Source: CAYLYP01 sp964387795
Lineage (GTDB): Bacteria; Bacteroidota; Bacteroidia; Bacteroidales; UBA7960
Assembly: GCA_964387795.1 (NCBI GenBank)
Contig: CAYLYP010000004.1
Coordinates: forward strand, 1-64,000
Length of the DNA stretch: 64,000 bases
Direction: 5' to 3'
In this document: positions 44,023 through 54,110 of the stretch, in pieces
How positions within the stretch are numbered: position 1 is the stretch's first letter
Layout: each line of letters opens with the position of its first letter
The notes under the pieces: generated by a model
Told to the model about the DNA's origin: nothing
Databases searched by the model: none
Seen by the model: the letters and a program-made list of their open reading frames with translations, nothing else
Made by a program: the position numbers and the translations under genes

Positions 44023-46200
44023 TTAAGGTTTATCGGGGTTCATAACAATCGAATACTTGTATTTAATATCTTCAATTTTCCCAGAGCCATTACAATCTTC
44101 ACAGTCTTCAAATTCCCAATCCCTATCGGTGTATGGAACCCTTACCATACCGCCACCTGAACCTTTGCACCTTTTGCATTGGACATATTCCACATGCTTT
44201 TCTTTCTTAAGCATTGCCCCAAAATCAGGAAGCCTTTCTTCAACCTCTTTAACATAATCATCCCTCTTGAGGATTTTTTCAAGGGCAACAAGGTTAAAAT
44301 GCCTGAATACAAGTCGTCCCATCATCTTTCTTGTTAACTCATATATGGCATTAAAATCACGCGGTTCGATATTGGTATAGTTCTTATTGTTTAATTCCCT
44401 AACAGTTATGACAAAATTCCTGATGGCATTGTAATCAATAAGCTTTTCGGGGTAAAAATAGCTTTGTCCTTTTTGAACCAACTGTATTACAGGGATATAT
44501 TCAGGCATTCCATTTTCAGTAAGCAGGTTATTGATGTCTTTAGGGAGTTCTGTCGCTTTGATTGAAGCAAGCAGGAGCCCCGCCAATTCAAAATTATTAC
44601 ATTTTATAGCGATGCTAAGCAAATGGCTTTTGTCAAGCAAATAATCCTTATGACGGGTAAGGAACATCAGTATTTCGTTTTGTCTGTTTTCAGCAAGGTT
44701 ATAAATACAATCTACATCATCAATTTTTACACCGGCAGCAATCATTAACAAAATGATATCTTTGAAATCCCTGTCAGTGATTATCTTAAAAGGTTTAAGA
44801 TATTTAAAATGATTTACATCCACATTATGGACAATCATTTCACGTAATAGTTTGGTGAGTTCAAATGAAGCAGCCGTTGCCAGAAGGCAGTCATCTTCAT
44901 CACCTTCGCTATTATAAACAGTTGCATTTAAATCAAAGCCCTGCCGGACAATCTTAATACATTCTTTTTCTTCTTTATTAATGATTGCGCTTCTCAGGTA
45001 TCTTGTTCCATATTCGCTTTTATGGCCTAAGTCAATACGCATCAGTTTTGCCCCTTTGTTGATTAAAAGTTCAAATATTTCAACATCTTCAACAATACTG
45101 GCAGCAAGAAGGGGATGCATATTGTTGTCATCTTGCAGGTTGATAGAGCAGTTATATGAAATAAGAAGATTAACAAGTTCGATGTTCTTTTTTAGTATTG
45201 CCTCACAAAGGGGTATTTGGTTATGTTTGTCATAAAAGTCGGGATTGGCACCATTTTTAAGTAAAAGTTCTGTGATTTCAATACTTCCCATGCTGATAGC
45301 AAGTTGAAGGAGCCCATTCAGGTAATCAGGGGTATAGTTTAACTGGGCACCTTTTTCAATAAGCATTTCGGCAATGCGGGTCTGTTTGGTTTCAATTGCA
45401 AGGTATAAAGGGGGCTTATTATCTGTACCTGCAAGGTTAATATCAACACCTGCCTGAATAAGGCATTGGGTGATTTTATCATTTTTGTTTTTTATGGCAA
45501 TACAAAGAACAGGCTCATAAATGTTGTTTGCATTGTTTTCGTTTTTTTTGTTTTTTGTTTGTTTGGATTGAGCTGTATTAGAAATTTCTTCCGGCTTATA
45601 AAGCTTTGCCCCATTTGATAGCAAAAGATTTACCATCTGATAGCTGTCTTTTTGGACAGCACAATATAAGGGGTTCAGGCCGTTGACAGCCTGGTTGTTG
45701 ACATCAGCCCCGTTTTTTATAAGAAGCTCAGCAAAGTTTGGTAGATTATCCTGAATACAATGCACAAGGACTGAAATGCTGCTTTTCGGAAAAGTGCAAT
45801 TGGGATTTACCCCCTTTTCCAATAATATCTGAGCGAGTTTATAAAACTTATTTTTAAATGCAAGGGATAAAGGGAAAGGAAGCGTTTTTGCTTCAATAAG
45901 TTCCTTATTATCAGGGATTAGTTTGATTGATATCTCTTCATCTTTGCCTTTGAGGGAATAAGCAAAGGCAGTAAACCCTTTAGAATCTACCATGTTTTTA
46001 TCGGCACCCTTAGCAAGCAGATAATTGATAGCTTCAGTCCTGTGGTTTTGGGTTGCAACAATTAATGCAGTTGTCCCGTCCTTAAAGGAGGTATTGATAT
46101 CAGCTGCTTTAAAAAAAAGGCTTTTATTAAGGGCTTTTTCAATTTTAGCGATGTTTCCTTCAATAGCTGCAAGCTCAAGATGAAATTCTTTTTTTGTCAT
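44023..46200 (-). CDS. Ankyrin-repeat protein with DnaJ-type zinc motifs
   Basis: 725 residues. About a dozen ankyrin repeats cover ~1-520, seen as repeated TALIVATQNHRTEAINYLLAKGAD-like units and several LLKNGANPD / INKGAK ends. A 220-amino-acid helical region follows. Near the C-terminus are CKRCKGSG and CEDCNGSG, two CxxCxGxG motifs separated by ~18 residues. That is half of the DnaJ cysteine-rich domain, enough for one zinc. No J-domain is present and there is no signal peptide. It may be a scaffold or client-binding protein; a function is not assigned. MBL hydrolase follows on the same strand. Confidence 0.85.
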   Translation of the reverse strand: MTKKEFHLELAAIEGNIAKIEKALNKSLFFKAADINTSFKDGTTALIVATQNHRTEAINYLLAKGADKNMVDSKGFTAFAYSLKGKDEEISIKLIPDNKELIEAKTLPFPLSLAFKNKFYKLAQILLEKGVNPNCTFPKSSISVLVHCIQDNLPNFAELLIKNGADVNNQAVNGLNPLYCAVQKDSYQMVNLLLSNGAKLYKPEEISNTAQSKQTKNKKNENNANNIYEPVLCIAIKNKNDKITQCLIQAGVDINLAGTDNKPPLYLAIETKQTRIAEMLIEKGAQLNYTPDYLNGLLQLAISMGSIEITELLLKNGANPDFYDKHNQIPLCEAILKKNIELVNLLISYNCSINLQDDNNMHPLLAASIVEDVEIFELLINKGAKLMRIDLGHKSEYGTRYLRSAIINKEEKECIKIVRQGFDLNATVYNSEGDEDDCLLATAASFELTKLLREMIVHNVDVNHFKYLKPFKIITDRDFKDIILLMIAAGVKIDDVDCIYNLAENRQNEILMFLTRHKDYLLDKSHLLSIAIKCNNFELAGLLLASIKATELPKDINNLLTENGMPEYIPVIQLVQKGQSYFYPEKLIDYNAIRNFVITVRELNNKNYTNIEPRDFNAIYELTRKMMGRLVFRHFNLVALEKILKRDDYVKEVEERLPDFGAMLKKEKHVEYVQCKRCKGSGGGMVRVPYTDRDWEFEDCEDCNGSGKIEDIKYKYSIVMNPDKP

Positions 46201-46409
46201 CTGGCAGGTTTGATTTTATATGAATTAAAAACACTCTGATAATACGAGAGATTTAAAATGTAAAAGTATAAAAATCTATTGTTCATAATCATGACAGACC
46301 ATTATCATTTTTGAGATATATCTGAATTTTCATCCGTTTTATTGTTTTAAAACATAAATGACAAACAACATGATTATGGGTAAAATAACAATCCTTATTA
46401 CAGGCAGGG

Positions 46410-46447
46410 AAAAAAGAAGCGGGCTTTATTTTTTTAAAACCCGCTTA
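46410..46447 (-). terminator. Candidate terminator downstream of the 46554 gene
   Basis: Stem AAGCGGG / CCCGCTT (46417-46423 and 46440-46446), then CTTTTTT on the minus strand. It lies ~107 nt after the stop. The rest of the gap 46201-46553 is AT-rich and empty. Confidence 0.55.
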
Positions 46448-46553
46448 AGAAGTTATGATATGTGAATGCATTTTTCATCGAATTCTTTACGATGTTTTAT
46501 GCTTTTGTTTTCTCTCATGCTCTTTTGAATAAAAAAATGAAGTTTACTTTTTT

Positions 46554-47018
46554 TTAATAGAATGGGACATAGACGCCAATGGAGTATGTCAACATAAAAG
46601 GAGGAGGTGTTTGACCAGTAGGGTATGCCGGACCGGGTTCAATTAAAGTGCCAACCCCAATTTTACATGTAAACCATTCTTTTCCCCTGTAAACGAATGA
46701 TGGGCCTATCATGCTCTGTGTATATGAATCTCCAAGGCCTTGGTGCATATATTCCAGGGAAATAAATGAACTTTTGATTGAAGGTCTGAAATGGATATTA
46801 ATACCCGTTCCAAAACCAACTAATCCTACACCCACTTGAAAACCTAATCTTTTTCCCAGCAGGAATTCCAGGTCAGCACCTATCAAAGACCTACCTCCCT
46901 GTAAATATCCAACAGTGAAACAACTTTTAGCTACTGGAGTTTCACCCATATCGGTGCTTTGAGAATAGAGGCCTGAAACACAACAGATGAACATTAATAC
47001 TAAAAGTGTTTTTTTCAT
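46554..47018 (-). CDS. Exported hypothetical protein, barrel-like
   Basis: 154 residues with a signal peptide (MKKTLLVLMFICCVSGLYSQ). The mature part alternates Gly-rich strands: VGYLQGGRSLIGADLEFLLG, LGFQVGVGLVGFGTGI, FISLEYMHQG. It ends IGVYVPFY with a terminal aromatic, which fits a small outer-membrane barrel. No family recognised. Alone on the minus strand and divergent from the TonB receptor gene. Confidence 0.6.
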   Translation of the reverse strand: MKKTLLVLMFICCVSGLYSQSTDMGETPVAKSCFTVGYLQGGRSLIGADLEFLLGKRLGFQVGVGLVGFGTGINIHFRPSIKSSFISLEYMHQGLGDSYTQSMIGPSFVYRGKEWFTCKIGVGTLIEPGPAYPTGQTPPPFMLTYSIGVYVPFY

Positions 47019-47360
47019 TTTTCTGATTATTTGTTAAGTTATTATATTAAAAGCATTGAGTTAAAATTCAAAATGATAATGCGATGATAATTAAAATCAG
47101 CGGGCAAAAATATAAAAAAAAATTAAGAATTAGTGTTCCAGAACAAAAATCACCTAATGTATTCAGGATTAAAGGTTTGTTTTTTGTTTCCGTAATTCCA
47201 TATAATAATTTATGGTTAAGTGCGGATTGGCTTATATTTAGTGTGTTTATTTAAATGCCTTAAGTTTGAATTGTTAAATAATAACTTCTTTTTTTTAAAG
47301 GATGCAATATTTGTAATTATGTTGAGTTATATGATAATGAAAGGAGTACCTTTTATTTTC
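47019..47360. other. Divergent intergenic, about 340 bp
   Basis: Separates the minus-strand exported protein from the plus-strand TonB receptor, so promoters in both directions belong here. Apart from the -7 element at 47361 I see no conserved site. Confidence 0.4.
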
Positions 47361-47368
47361 TAATTTTG
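47361..47368 (+). promoter_or_regulatory. Promoter -7 element for the TonB receptor gene
   Basis: TAATTTTG (TAnnTTTG) 34 nt before the ATG; no -33 TTTG at the expected spacing. Confidence 0.4.
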
Positions 47369-47401
47369 TAAGATTAACAATAAAAAAAACAAAAGGAAAC
47401 T

Positions 47402-49834
47402 ATGCATAGACCACCTTATTTCATTATACGTAGCCTTATAGTTTTATCCATTTTGATCTTAAGCGGTAAAATGATTTATGGGCAAAGCAACCTTAAATAT
47501 ACGATCAGTGGATATGTATATGAAAAGGGGAGCCGCGAAACGCTTATCGGGGTAAATATTTATGATACGCGCACAAAGACAGGAGTTGTAACAAATACCT
47601 ATGGATATTACGCCATTACATTGCCTGCTGATAGTGTAAACCTTCTTTATTCTTATGTAGGATTTAACCCCCATTATGAGAAACTTAAACTGAAATCGAA
47701 TATCAGGTTAGATATAGAGATGGAGGGGAGTATCGAATTGGGTGAGTTTGTAGTAAGGGACGAGCAAATCCATAGGATAAGCCAGCGGACACAGATGTCG
47801 CAGCTTGAAATCCCAATGTTGCAGGCCAAAGCAATACCTTGTCTGTTGGGTGAAAAGGATTTGCTAAAAGTATTACAGCTCATGCCGGGTGTTCAGTCCG
47901 GCACAGAAGGAACAAGTGGTTTTTATGTAAGGGGAGGGGGAGCCGACCAGAACCTTATTATTTTGGATGATGCCCCAGTGTATAATGCCAGTCATTTATT
48001 TGGCTTTTTCTCAGTGTTTAATGGTGATGCGGTTAAAAATATGCAGTTATACAAAGGCGGTTTCCCGGCACGTTTTGGAGGCAGGCTTTCATCAGTACTC
48101 GACATCCAAATGAAGGATGGGAACAAACAGGAGTTTCATGGTGAAGCAGGAATAGGGCTTATCAGTAGTCGCCTGATGGTTGAGGGGCCAATATTGAAAA
48201 ACAAGGCTTCTTTTTTGATTTCCGGGCGACGGACTTATATTGATGCGCTTATCAGGCCATTTATGCCAAGTGATTCAAAGCTGGGTTATTTCTTTTATGA
48301 TTTGAATGCAAAAATCAATTATGACATTAATCCAAACAACAAATTATTTATAAGCGGGTATTTTGGAAAAGACAAGTTTTCGATTTATGATAAATACGGA
48401 GATGATAATCATGTAACAGAAAACGATATAAGCTTTTACTGGCAAAATGCAACTTCTACAATTCGTTGGAACCATATTTTTAACAATCAGCTTTTTAGTA
48501 ATTTGTCGGTATATCTTTCAGATTATACGCTTAAACTTGGAGAGGAAGTAAGTAATAAGAATACTATAGACAATACAGAGTATAAATATGAGGCATCCTT
48601 TAATTCAGGGATAAGGGATGTAGGTTTGAAATATGATGTAAGTTGGCTACCCCTGCCCAATCATATAGTCAGGATGGGGCTGTCTTCTGTATATCATTTA
48701 TTTACTCCGTCAGCAATGGTGTTAAGGGATGATGAAATAAACCAAAACGAAAGGGAGGTTGAGCAATATCACTCATTTGAATCCGGGCTTTATATTGAAG
48801 ATGAGATAAAGTTTGGTGATTGGTTAAGTTTAAATCCCGGCCTGAGGTTAAGCCATTTTTATGCCAATAAGAGATCCTATCAGCATATAGAACCACGTCT
48901 CTCGGTAAATGTGAAAATGAGCCCTCAGCTTTCATGGAAATCCTCTTATGCATCAATGAACCAGTATGTTCATTTATTAAGTCCTACAGGTATCGGCCTC
49001 CCAACCGATTTATGGGTTCCATCAACAGATAAGATACCACCCCAACAAACATGGCAGGTAGCTACCGGGCTGGCATACGACTGGTTGGCCCCCAATGTGG
49101 AGGTTTCTATTGAGGGGTATTATAAAAAAGCAGATCATGTGATGGGGTATAAAGAAGGGGCATCGTTTTTATTTATGGATAATCCTATCGATTCAGAAAA
49201 GGTTGATTGGGAGAATAAAGTTACAAGTGGTCAGGGCTGGTCGTATGGTGTAGAGTTTTTGCTTCACCGCAAACAAGGCAGATTTAGTGGTTGGATTGGA
49301 TATACATTGTCATGGACACAATTACAATTTGACTCCCTGAACTTTGGAAAAAAATTCTGGGCAAGATACGACAGGCGCCATGACATTTCATTGGTGGGGA
49401 TGTATGAGGTATCACCGGGTATTTCATTAAGCCTTACCTGGGTGTATGGTACAGGTAATGCCATGGATCTTGCTATTGCCAGCTTCCCTGTGGTGGATTA
49501 TAATTCAGGAGTAGCTGATGAAAATCCTTATTTTGATTATAATGGAGAGCTCAAAACATATGGAGAGAAAAACAGTTTCCGGGCAGAACCTTATCATCGC
49601 CTTGATGCAGGGATTCAGTTTAACAAAGAGATAAAAGCATTTGGACGCACCATTAAAAGGACTATTGAGCTTGGAGTTTATAATGCCTATAACAGAAGAA
49701 ACCCATTCTACTATGACTGGAGAGAAATATATGACAATTATGATGATGAATTACCAGCCGGAAGGAGACCACAACTTATAAAAGTAAACCTTTTCAGGCT
49801 CATCCCTTCAATAAGTTTCAACTACAAATTTTAA
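47402..49834 (+). CDS. TonB-dependent receptor with CarboxypepD_reg-like domain
   Basis: 810 residues. Signal peptide (~1-28, ending MIYGQ), an N-terminal carboxypeptidase-regulatory-like domain (~30-115, ISGYVYEKGSRETLIGVNIY, YGYYAITL), a plug (~140-260, with LMPGVQSG, GFYVRGGGADQNLIILD, RFGGRLSSVLDIQM), and a 22-strand barrel ending in the aromatic SFNYKF. Imports an unknown ligand using TonB energy. The DUF4249 lipoprotein starts 4 bp after the stop, the common pairing for this subfamily. No susD homologue, so it is not a polysaccharide locus of the classical kind. Confidence 0.93.
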   Translation: MHRPPYFIIRSLIVLSILILSGKMIYGQSNLKYTISGYVYEKGSRETLIGVNIYDTRTKTGVVTNTYGYYAITLPADSVNLLYSYVGFNPHYEKLKLKSNIRLDIEMEGSIELGEFVVRDEQIHRISQRTQMSQLEIPMLQAKAIPCLLGEKDLLKVLQLMPGVQSGTEGTSGFYVRGGGADQNLIILDDAPVYNASHLFGFFSVFNGDAVKNMQLYKGGFPARFGGRLSSVLDIQMKDGNKQEFHGEAGIGLISSRLMVEGPILKNKASFLISGRRTYIDALIRPFMPSDSKLGYFFYDLNAKINYDINPNNKLFISGYFGKDKFSIYDKYGDDNHVTENDISFYWQNATSTIRWNHIFNNQLFSNLSVYLSDYTLKLGEEVSNKNTIDNTEYKYEASFNSGIRDVGLKYDVSWLPLPNHIVRMGLSSVYHLFTPSAMVLRDDEINQNEREVEQYHSFESGLYIEDEIKFGDWLSLNPGLRLSHFYANKRSYQHIEPRLSVNVKMSPQLSWKSSYASMNQYVHLLSPTGIGLPTDLWVPSTDKIPPQQTWQVATGLAYDWLAPNVEVSIEGYYKKADHVMGYKEGASFLFMDNPIDSEKVDWENKVTSGQGWSYGVEFLLHRKQGRFSGWIGYTLSWTQLQFDSLNFGKKFWARYDRRHDISLVGMYEVSPGISLSLTWVYGTGNAMDLAIASFPVVDYNSGVADENPYFDYNGELKTYGEKNSFRAEPYHRLDAGIQFNKEIKAFGRTIKRTIELGVYNAYNRRNPFYYDWREIYDNYDDELPAGRRPQLIKVNLFRLIPSISFNYKF

Positions 49835-49838
49835 TCCC

Positions 49839-50822
49839 ATGAAAGCATTGTTAAAATATATTACCGAAATGAATCAAGCAGCCTCTTTAAGGTTGATGTT
49901 TATTTTGTTTTCTATGATTATGCTGGTCTCCTGCGAAGATTATTTCGTATCGGAAGTTGATGAAATTGATATGGTTGGAAGTAAACCCCAATTGGTTGTT
50001 TATTCCTACATCTCACCGCAGGATACCTTATTGAAAGTAAGGGTGGCCCGTTCAAAGCCTTTTTTGATGAATCCCAATGCGATTGAGGAGGTGAACGAAA
50101 AGGCCCATGTATATATGGCTGCAAAGGGTGGTTCATATAAAGAGTTTAGCTATCACAATGATTTAAAATGCTTTGTTCTGCCGGCAGAAGAACTGGAGGT
50201 TTTACCGGATCATCATTACCAGTTGAAAGTTATTTCTTTTGAAGGGGAAGAAGTAAAGGCGGAATGCTATATTCCGGTTTATCAGGTTGAAAATGTTGTA
50301 TTTGAGCCCCCTGTAAGTACTGTTGTTGGTTTTGGATATGGTCAGACAAACTTTTCATGGAAAATGTACCTCCCATCAGTACAATCACAACTCTACTATA
50401 GAGTAGATGCCTTTATAGACTCGTACTGTGTTTTTGATGATAGTATTTCAGGTCCCTATTTAAACAAAGGATATTTTGAAAAGGGGGAGCAGATTTTTGC
50501 ATCTCAGAATCAGAGCGCTTTTAGCTTTAGGAATGTGATTTTTATTGATAATTTCTATCATGGGGGTTATGATGGGAATGACACTATCCCTGTATCCCGC
50601 ATAGATTCAATATTTGTTGAGATATTACAGACTGATTTTGGTTTTTATCGTTTTTATCAAAGTGTAAACAATTATGACAACGCTGAAGGTAGCTTCCCTT
50701 TTGCCGAAAGTGTACATATTTATTCAAATATTGAAGGTGGGCTGGGCGTTTTTGGGGGATATAATAAAAAAATCATCTATGTCCCGAATGAAGAAAGCGT
50801 AAAGAAAGCTGTGCAGGATTAG
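49839..50822 (+). CDS. DUF4249 family lipoprotein
   Basis: 327 residues. Hydrophobic segment and lipobox (SMIMLVSCED, Cys ~34) predict an outer-membrane lipoprotein. The mature part starts with KPQLVVYSYISPQDTLLKVRVARSKPF, typical of DUF4249. The family is encoded next to TonB receptors and may act as its surface partner. It begins 4 bp after the receptor stop, so translation is probably coupled. The last 4 bp overlap the convergent gene. Confidence 0.88.
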   Translation: MKALLKYITEMNQAASLRLMFILFSMIMLVSCEDYFVSEVDEIDMVGSKPQLVVYSYISPQDTLLKVRVARSKPFLMNPNAIEEVNEKAHVYMAAKGGSYKEFSYHNDLKCFVLPAEELEVLPDHHYQLKVISFEGEEVKAECYIPVYQVENVVFEPPVSTVVGFGYGQTNFSWKMYLPSVQSQLYYRVDAFIDSYCVFDDSISGPYLNKGYFEKGEQIFASQNQSAFSFRNVIFIDNFYHGGYDGNDTIPVSRIDSIFVEILQTDFGFYRFYQSVNNYDNAEGSFPFAESVHIYSNIEGGLGVFGGYNKKIIYVPNEESVKKAVQD

Positions 50823-51373
50823 GGTTTTTCTATAACCTGAAAGGTATCCGCAATTATTGTAATGACCGAAATATAATCCTTTTGTGTTTCGGTCATTTTG
50901 TTTTTTAATTTCCTGATAGCTTTTGCAGAAATGCTATCTGATACTCCGGATTTTATTTTGTTGTCAACCCATATTGAATCCTTACAGGGACTGTGGTCAA
51001 TATGGCATAGTAATACTTTTTCAATCTTGTGGTTCTCTATCACAGCTGCACTGAGGCGTGATTCTGATACCATGCCCCTTACCAGAATAGTTTTGTCATA
51101 AAGCGAATCATCGAAACGAACTAATTTATTTGAAGGTTCTATCTTGATAATACTGTTGTTATTTGTCAGTAATTTCATTTTTTTGCCATCAACCCCGCAT
51201 ATATGTATGATTTTTCCCTGAGTTTCAATCAAATGCTTGTCAAAAATAGCAATGTTCTCAACCAAACTATCAGCATCTACTTTTAGATAATCTGTTGTCT
51301 GTGAATGGCGGTTGCTGTTAAACAAGAGGACAATTATAAGTGATATTGAGCTTAAGATGACTGGTTTTTTCAT
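50819..51373 (-). CDS. Exported protein, possible OB-fold
   Basis: 184 residues. An N-terminal hydrophobic helix (VILSSISLIIVLLFN) acts as signal or anchor. The region ~50-120 (IETQGKIIHICGVDGKKMKLLTNNNSIIKIEP ... KTILVRGMVSESRL) resembles an OB-fold: an ICG segment followed by a VRGMV strand. The C-terminus is helical and Lys-rich. Function not recognised. It is convergent with DUF4249 and overlaps its stop by 4 bp. Confidence 0.6.
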   Translation of the reverse strand: MKKPVILSSISLIIVLLFNSNRHSQTTDYLKVDADSLVENIAIFDKHLIETQGKIIHICGVDGKKMKLLTNNNSIIKIEPSNKLVRFDDSLYDKTILVRGMVSESRLSAAVIENHKIEKVLLCHIDHSPCKDSIWVDNKIKSGVSDSISAKAIRKLKNKMTETQKDYISVITIIADTFQVIEKP

Positions 51374-51684
51374 AAATACATTTTGTTTTATTTGTAAAGG
51401 TATAAAATAAATGATCCTGATAAATACTGCTTATAATCAGATTATCACAATGCTCATTTGTTTGTGTTGTGGCTAATAACAATATGATTCAGTTTTTAGT
51501 GACTAAATCACATAAAAATATAAAAATATGACTCAGCTAAGAAAATCTGATTAATTTTATAGATTTATTTTTCGGGTCATAAGGAATCAAAATTATTGAA
51601 AAATATCTGGCACTATTAAATATGCAGGTATTTTTCTTTTTATTTTAATGTGCAATGTCCTGAAAATAAGACCACTGTTGTTTA
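51374..51684. other. Divergent intergenic, 311 bp
   Basis: AT-rich spacer between the minus-strand exported gene and the CDF gene. No hairpin, consensus promoter or repeat that I can support. Confidence 0.4.
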
Positions 51685-51705
51685 ATGATTAAGATATTAA
51701 AGCTA

Positions 51706-52599
51706 ATGGAAGACAGGACAAAAATCGCAAAGAAGGTTACCTGGATTGGTTTTTTTGCCAATTTACTACTATCACTTGGAAAGCTTGTTGCCGGAATTTT
51801 AGGAAACAGTGCTGCTATGGTTGCAGATGCCATCCATTCGATTTCCGATTTTGTTACTGATATAATAGTCATTGGTTTTGTAGGTGTTTCAGATAAGGAA
51901 GGGGATAAAGACCATCGATATGGACATGGTAAATTTGAAACCTTTGCTACCCTGCTGGTGAGTGTTGCATTGCTTTTAGTGGGGATAGGTATTTGTTGGA
52001 GTGGCATTAGCAATATTGTTAAATCGTTTTCAGGGGAAGTGGTTGAAAGTCCTTCAATAATTGCTTTTATTGCAGCAGTAGTTTCAATAGTTGTTAAAGA
52101 ATGGTTGTTCCGTTATACAAAGAGAGTTGGGGATTCTATTAATAACAATGCTGTTGTTGCCAATGCCTGGCATCACCGTTCAGATGCTTTTTCGAGTATA
52201 GGCACCATGGTGGGTATTGGGGGTGCTATATTCCTGGGTGACAAATGGACTATCCTCGATCCTTTGGCTGGAGTTATAGTGAGCTTTTTCATTGTGAATG
52301 TTTCAATAAAATTAGCACTTCCAAGTATAAAAGAGCTTCTGGAAGTAGCACTGCCAGAGGATGTTGAAAAGGAAATTATAGAGATCATCCATCAGACCAA
52401 AGGAGTAAAGGATTATCACAGGCTTAAAACACGAAAAATCGGTAATGCCTATGCCATTGATGTCCATGTTAAAATGGATGGGGCTATGTCCTTAACCGAA
52501 TCCCATGATATTGCAACTGAGATAGAACAAAAACTTTATGGTAAATATGGAAAGAAAACCCATATCAGTATTCATGCTGAGCCTTACAGACCCTCATGA
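51706..52599 (+). CDS. Cation diffusion facilitator transporter
   Basis: Exports divalent metal ions (Zn, Mn, Fe or similar) in exchange for protons. From Met 51706 (MEDRTKIAKKVTWIGFF) the protein has 297 residues and about six helices. The metal-site motif is in MVADAIHSISDFVTD (HxxxD), with a later WHHRSDAFSS carrying the second pair. GHGKFET is the loop between helices 2 and 3. The C-terminal cytoplasmic domain includes IDVHVKMDG and ISIHAEPY. Met 51685 is the alternative start. The metal cannot be predicted. A 77-bp gap separates it from the MFS gene. Confidence 0.94.
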   Translation: MEDRTKIAKKVTWIGFFANLLLSLGKLVAGILGNSAAMVADAIHSISDFVTDIIVIGFVGVSDKEGDKDHRYGHGKFETFATLLVSVALLLVGIGICWSGISNIVKSFSGEVVESPSIIAFIAAVVSIVVKEWLFRYTKRVGDSINNNAVVANAWHHRSDAFSSIGTMVGIGGAIFLGDKWTILDPLAGVIVSFFIVNVSIKLALPSIKELLEVALPEDVEKEIIEIIHQTKGVKDYHRLKTRKIGNAYAIDVHVKMDGAMSLTESHDIATEIEQKLYGKYGKKTHISIHAEPYRPS

Positions 52600-52676
52600 T
52601 GATAATGTTATATGAGAAAATCAACAATCGGTAGTAAATAAGCAATGTTTTAATCATTCTTGTTAATGAATGACCA

Positions 52677-53903
52677 ATGGATAAACTCCGGTTATTAGAA
52701 GATAAATGCCTGGCAAGCATAAAGGGCAAAGCAGGCCGGGTGCTTCATCCCAATATTGTATATACAGGCGTAACAAGTTTTCTGACCGATGTCTCGGTTA
52801 AAATGGTGTATTCTGTGATGCCTATGTTTTTGTTGTCAATAGGGGCATCAAAAACAAGTCTGGGATTGATTGAGGGCATAGCCGAAAGCACTGCATCCCT
52901 TATTAAAGCTTTATCGGGTTTTTGGAGTGATAAAATTGGGCGTAATAAACCTTTTATGCTTATCGGCTATGGATTATCAGCCCTTATGATTCCGTTAAAT
53001 ATCTTCGCTGGTACACCTTTACACATTTTATATATCAGATTTGTTGAGCGGTTTGGAAAAGGAATCAGGACAGCTCCCCGCGATAGCCTTATTGCAGGTT
53101 CGGTTAGAAATGGTGAAAGTGGTAAGAGCTTTGGATTTCAGAAAGCAATGGATAACAGCGGGGCAATCATTGGGCCACTGGCTGCTTTTGTTTCATTGTT
53201 ATTCTTGCCCGGAAATTTCAGGATTATCTTTTTGCTGGCAGGTATTCCTGCATTTCTGGCTTTGTTTGTGATTATCTTTGGTATTAAGGAGGCAAAGAAA
53301 AACAAACATGAGTTGTTTTCCCGATTTCATTTCAGGGATTTTTCAGGGCGCTATTATTTCTTTTTAGTAATCATTTTTGTGTTTACCCTTGGCAATTCAA
53401 CAGATGCATTGCTGCTTGTGAAGGCTAATGAGCTGGGTGTTGAGCTTGCATTTATCCCATTGGTATATCTTATTACAAATGTAGTATCAGTGATAATGGC
53501 AATTCCTGTTGGAATACTTTCAGACCGTATTGGAAAAGAAAAAGTCCTTTTGGTGGGGTATTCCTTATATGCAATTGTGTATTATGGATTTGGGGTAAGT
53601 ACCAGTCAGGGAGCTATTATTGCTTTGTTTGCTTTATATGGTTTATACTCTGCAACAACCGATGGCATTCAGAAAGCTTTTATATCTGATATGACCGATA
53701 AAAATAAAAAAGGAACAGGCCTTGGCATCTATAATGCTTTAATTGGTATAACCTTATTGCCTGCAAGTATAATAGCCGGGTATTTATATGACAATATGAA
53801 TTCTGAAGCACCTTTTTTCTTTGGTGCAATATGTGCTTCCATGGCTTTTATGATGCTGTTGATTTTTGTGTTTAGTAAAAAAGAGGCCTCAGCACCTTAT
53901 TAG
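52677..53903 (+). CDS. Major facilitator superfamily transporter
   Basis: 408 residues with about 12 helices. The motif between helices 2 and 3 is GFWSDKIGRNKPFMLIG (motif A-like GxxSDxxGRxxP), and the second half repeats it as GILSDRIGKEKVLLVG. A short soluble N-terminus of ~20 residues precedes the first helix. The RFVERFGKGIRTAPRDSLIA segment between helices 4 and 5 is unusual for drug exporters and resembles a transporter subgroup of unknown substrate. It follows the CDF gene on the same strand. Confidence 0.9.
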   Translation: MDKLRLLEDKCLASIKGKAGRVLHPNIVYTGVTSFLTDVSVKMVYSVMPMFLLSIGASKTSLGLIEGIAESTASLIKALSGFWSDKIGRNKPFMLIGYGLSALMIPLNIFAGTPLHILYIRFVERFGKGIRTAPRDSLIAGSVRNGESGKSFGFQKAMDNSGAIIGPLAAFVSLLFLPGNFRIIFLLAGIPAFLALFVIIFGIKEAKKNKHELFSRFHFRDFSGRYYFFLVIIFVFTLGNSTDALLLVKANELGVELAFIPLVYLITNVVSVIMAIPVGILSDRIGKEKVLLVGYSLYAIVYYGFGVSTSQGAIIALFALYGLYSATTDGIQKAFISDMTDKNKKGTGLGIYNALIGITLLPASIIAGYLYDNMNSEAPFFFGAICASMAFMMLLIFVFSKKEASAPY

Positions 53904-54110
53904 CATATTTATTCTTGTGTTTTTTCTGATGTATTATGCTTAAACAGTTTTGAATCAGAAATTATAAGATTGATTCTTATTCTATGTTCAATTAATTCAA
54001 TCGATGTTGGTAATTGATAAGTGATCTTGCAAAAATTGACGGATATTCTTTTATACTAATCGGATTATTTTAGTATATTCGTTGTTTGCGAAACTTTAAT
54101 ACCTTTTTTT

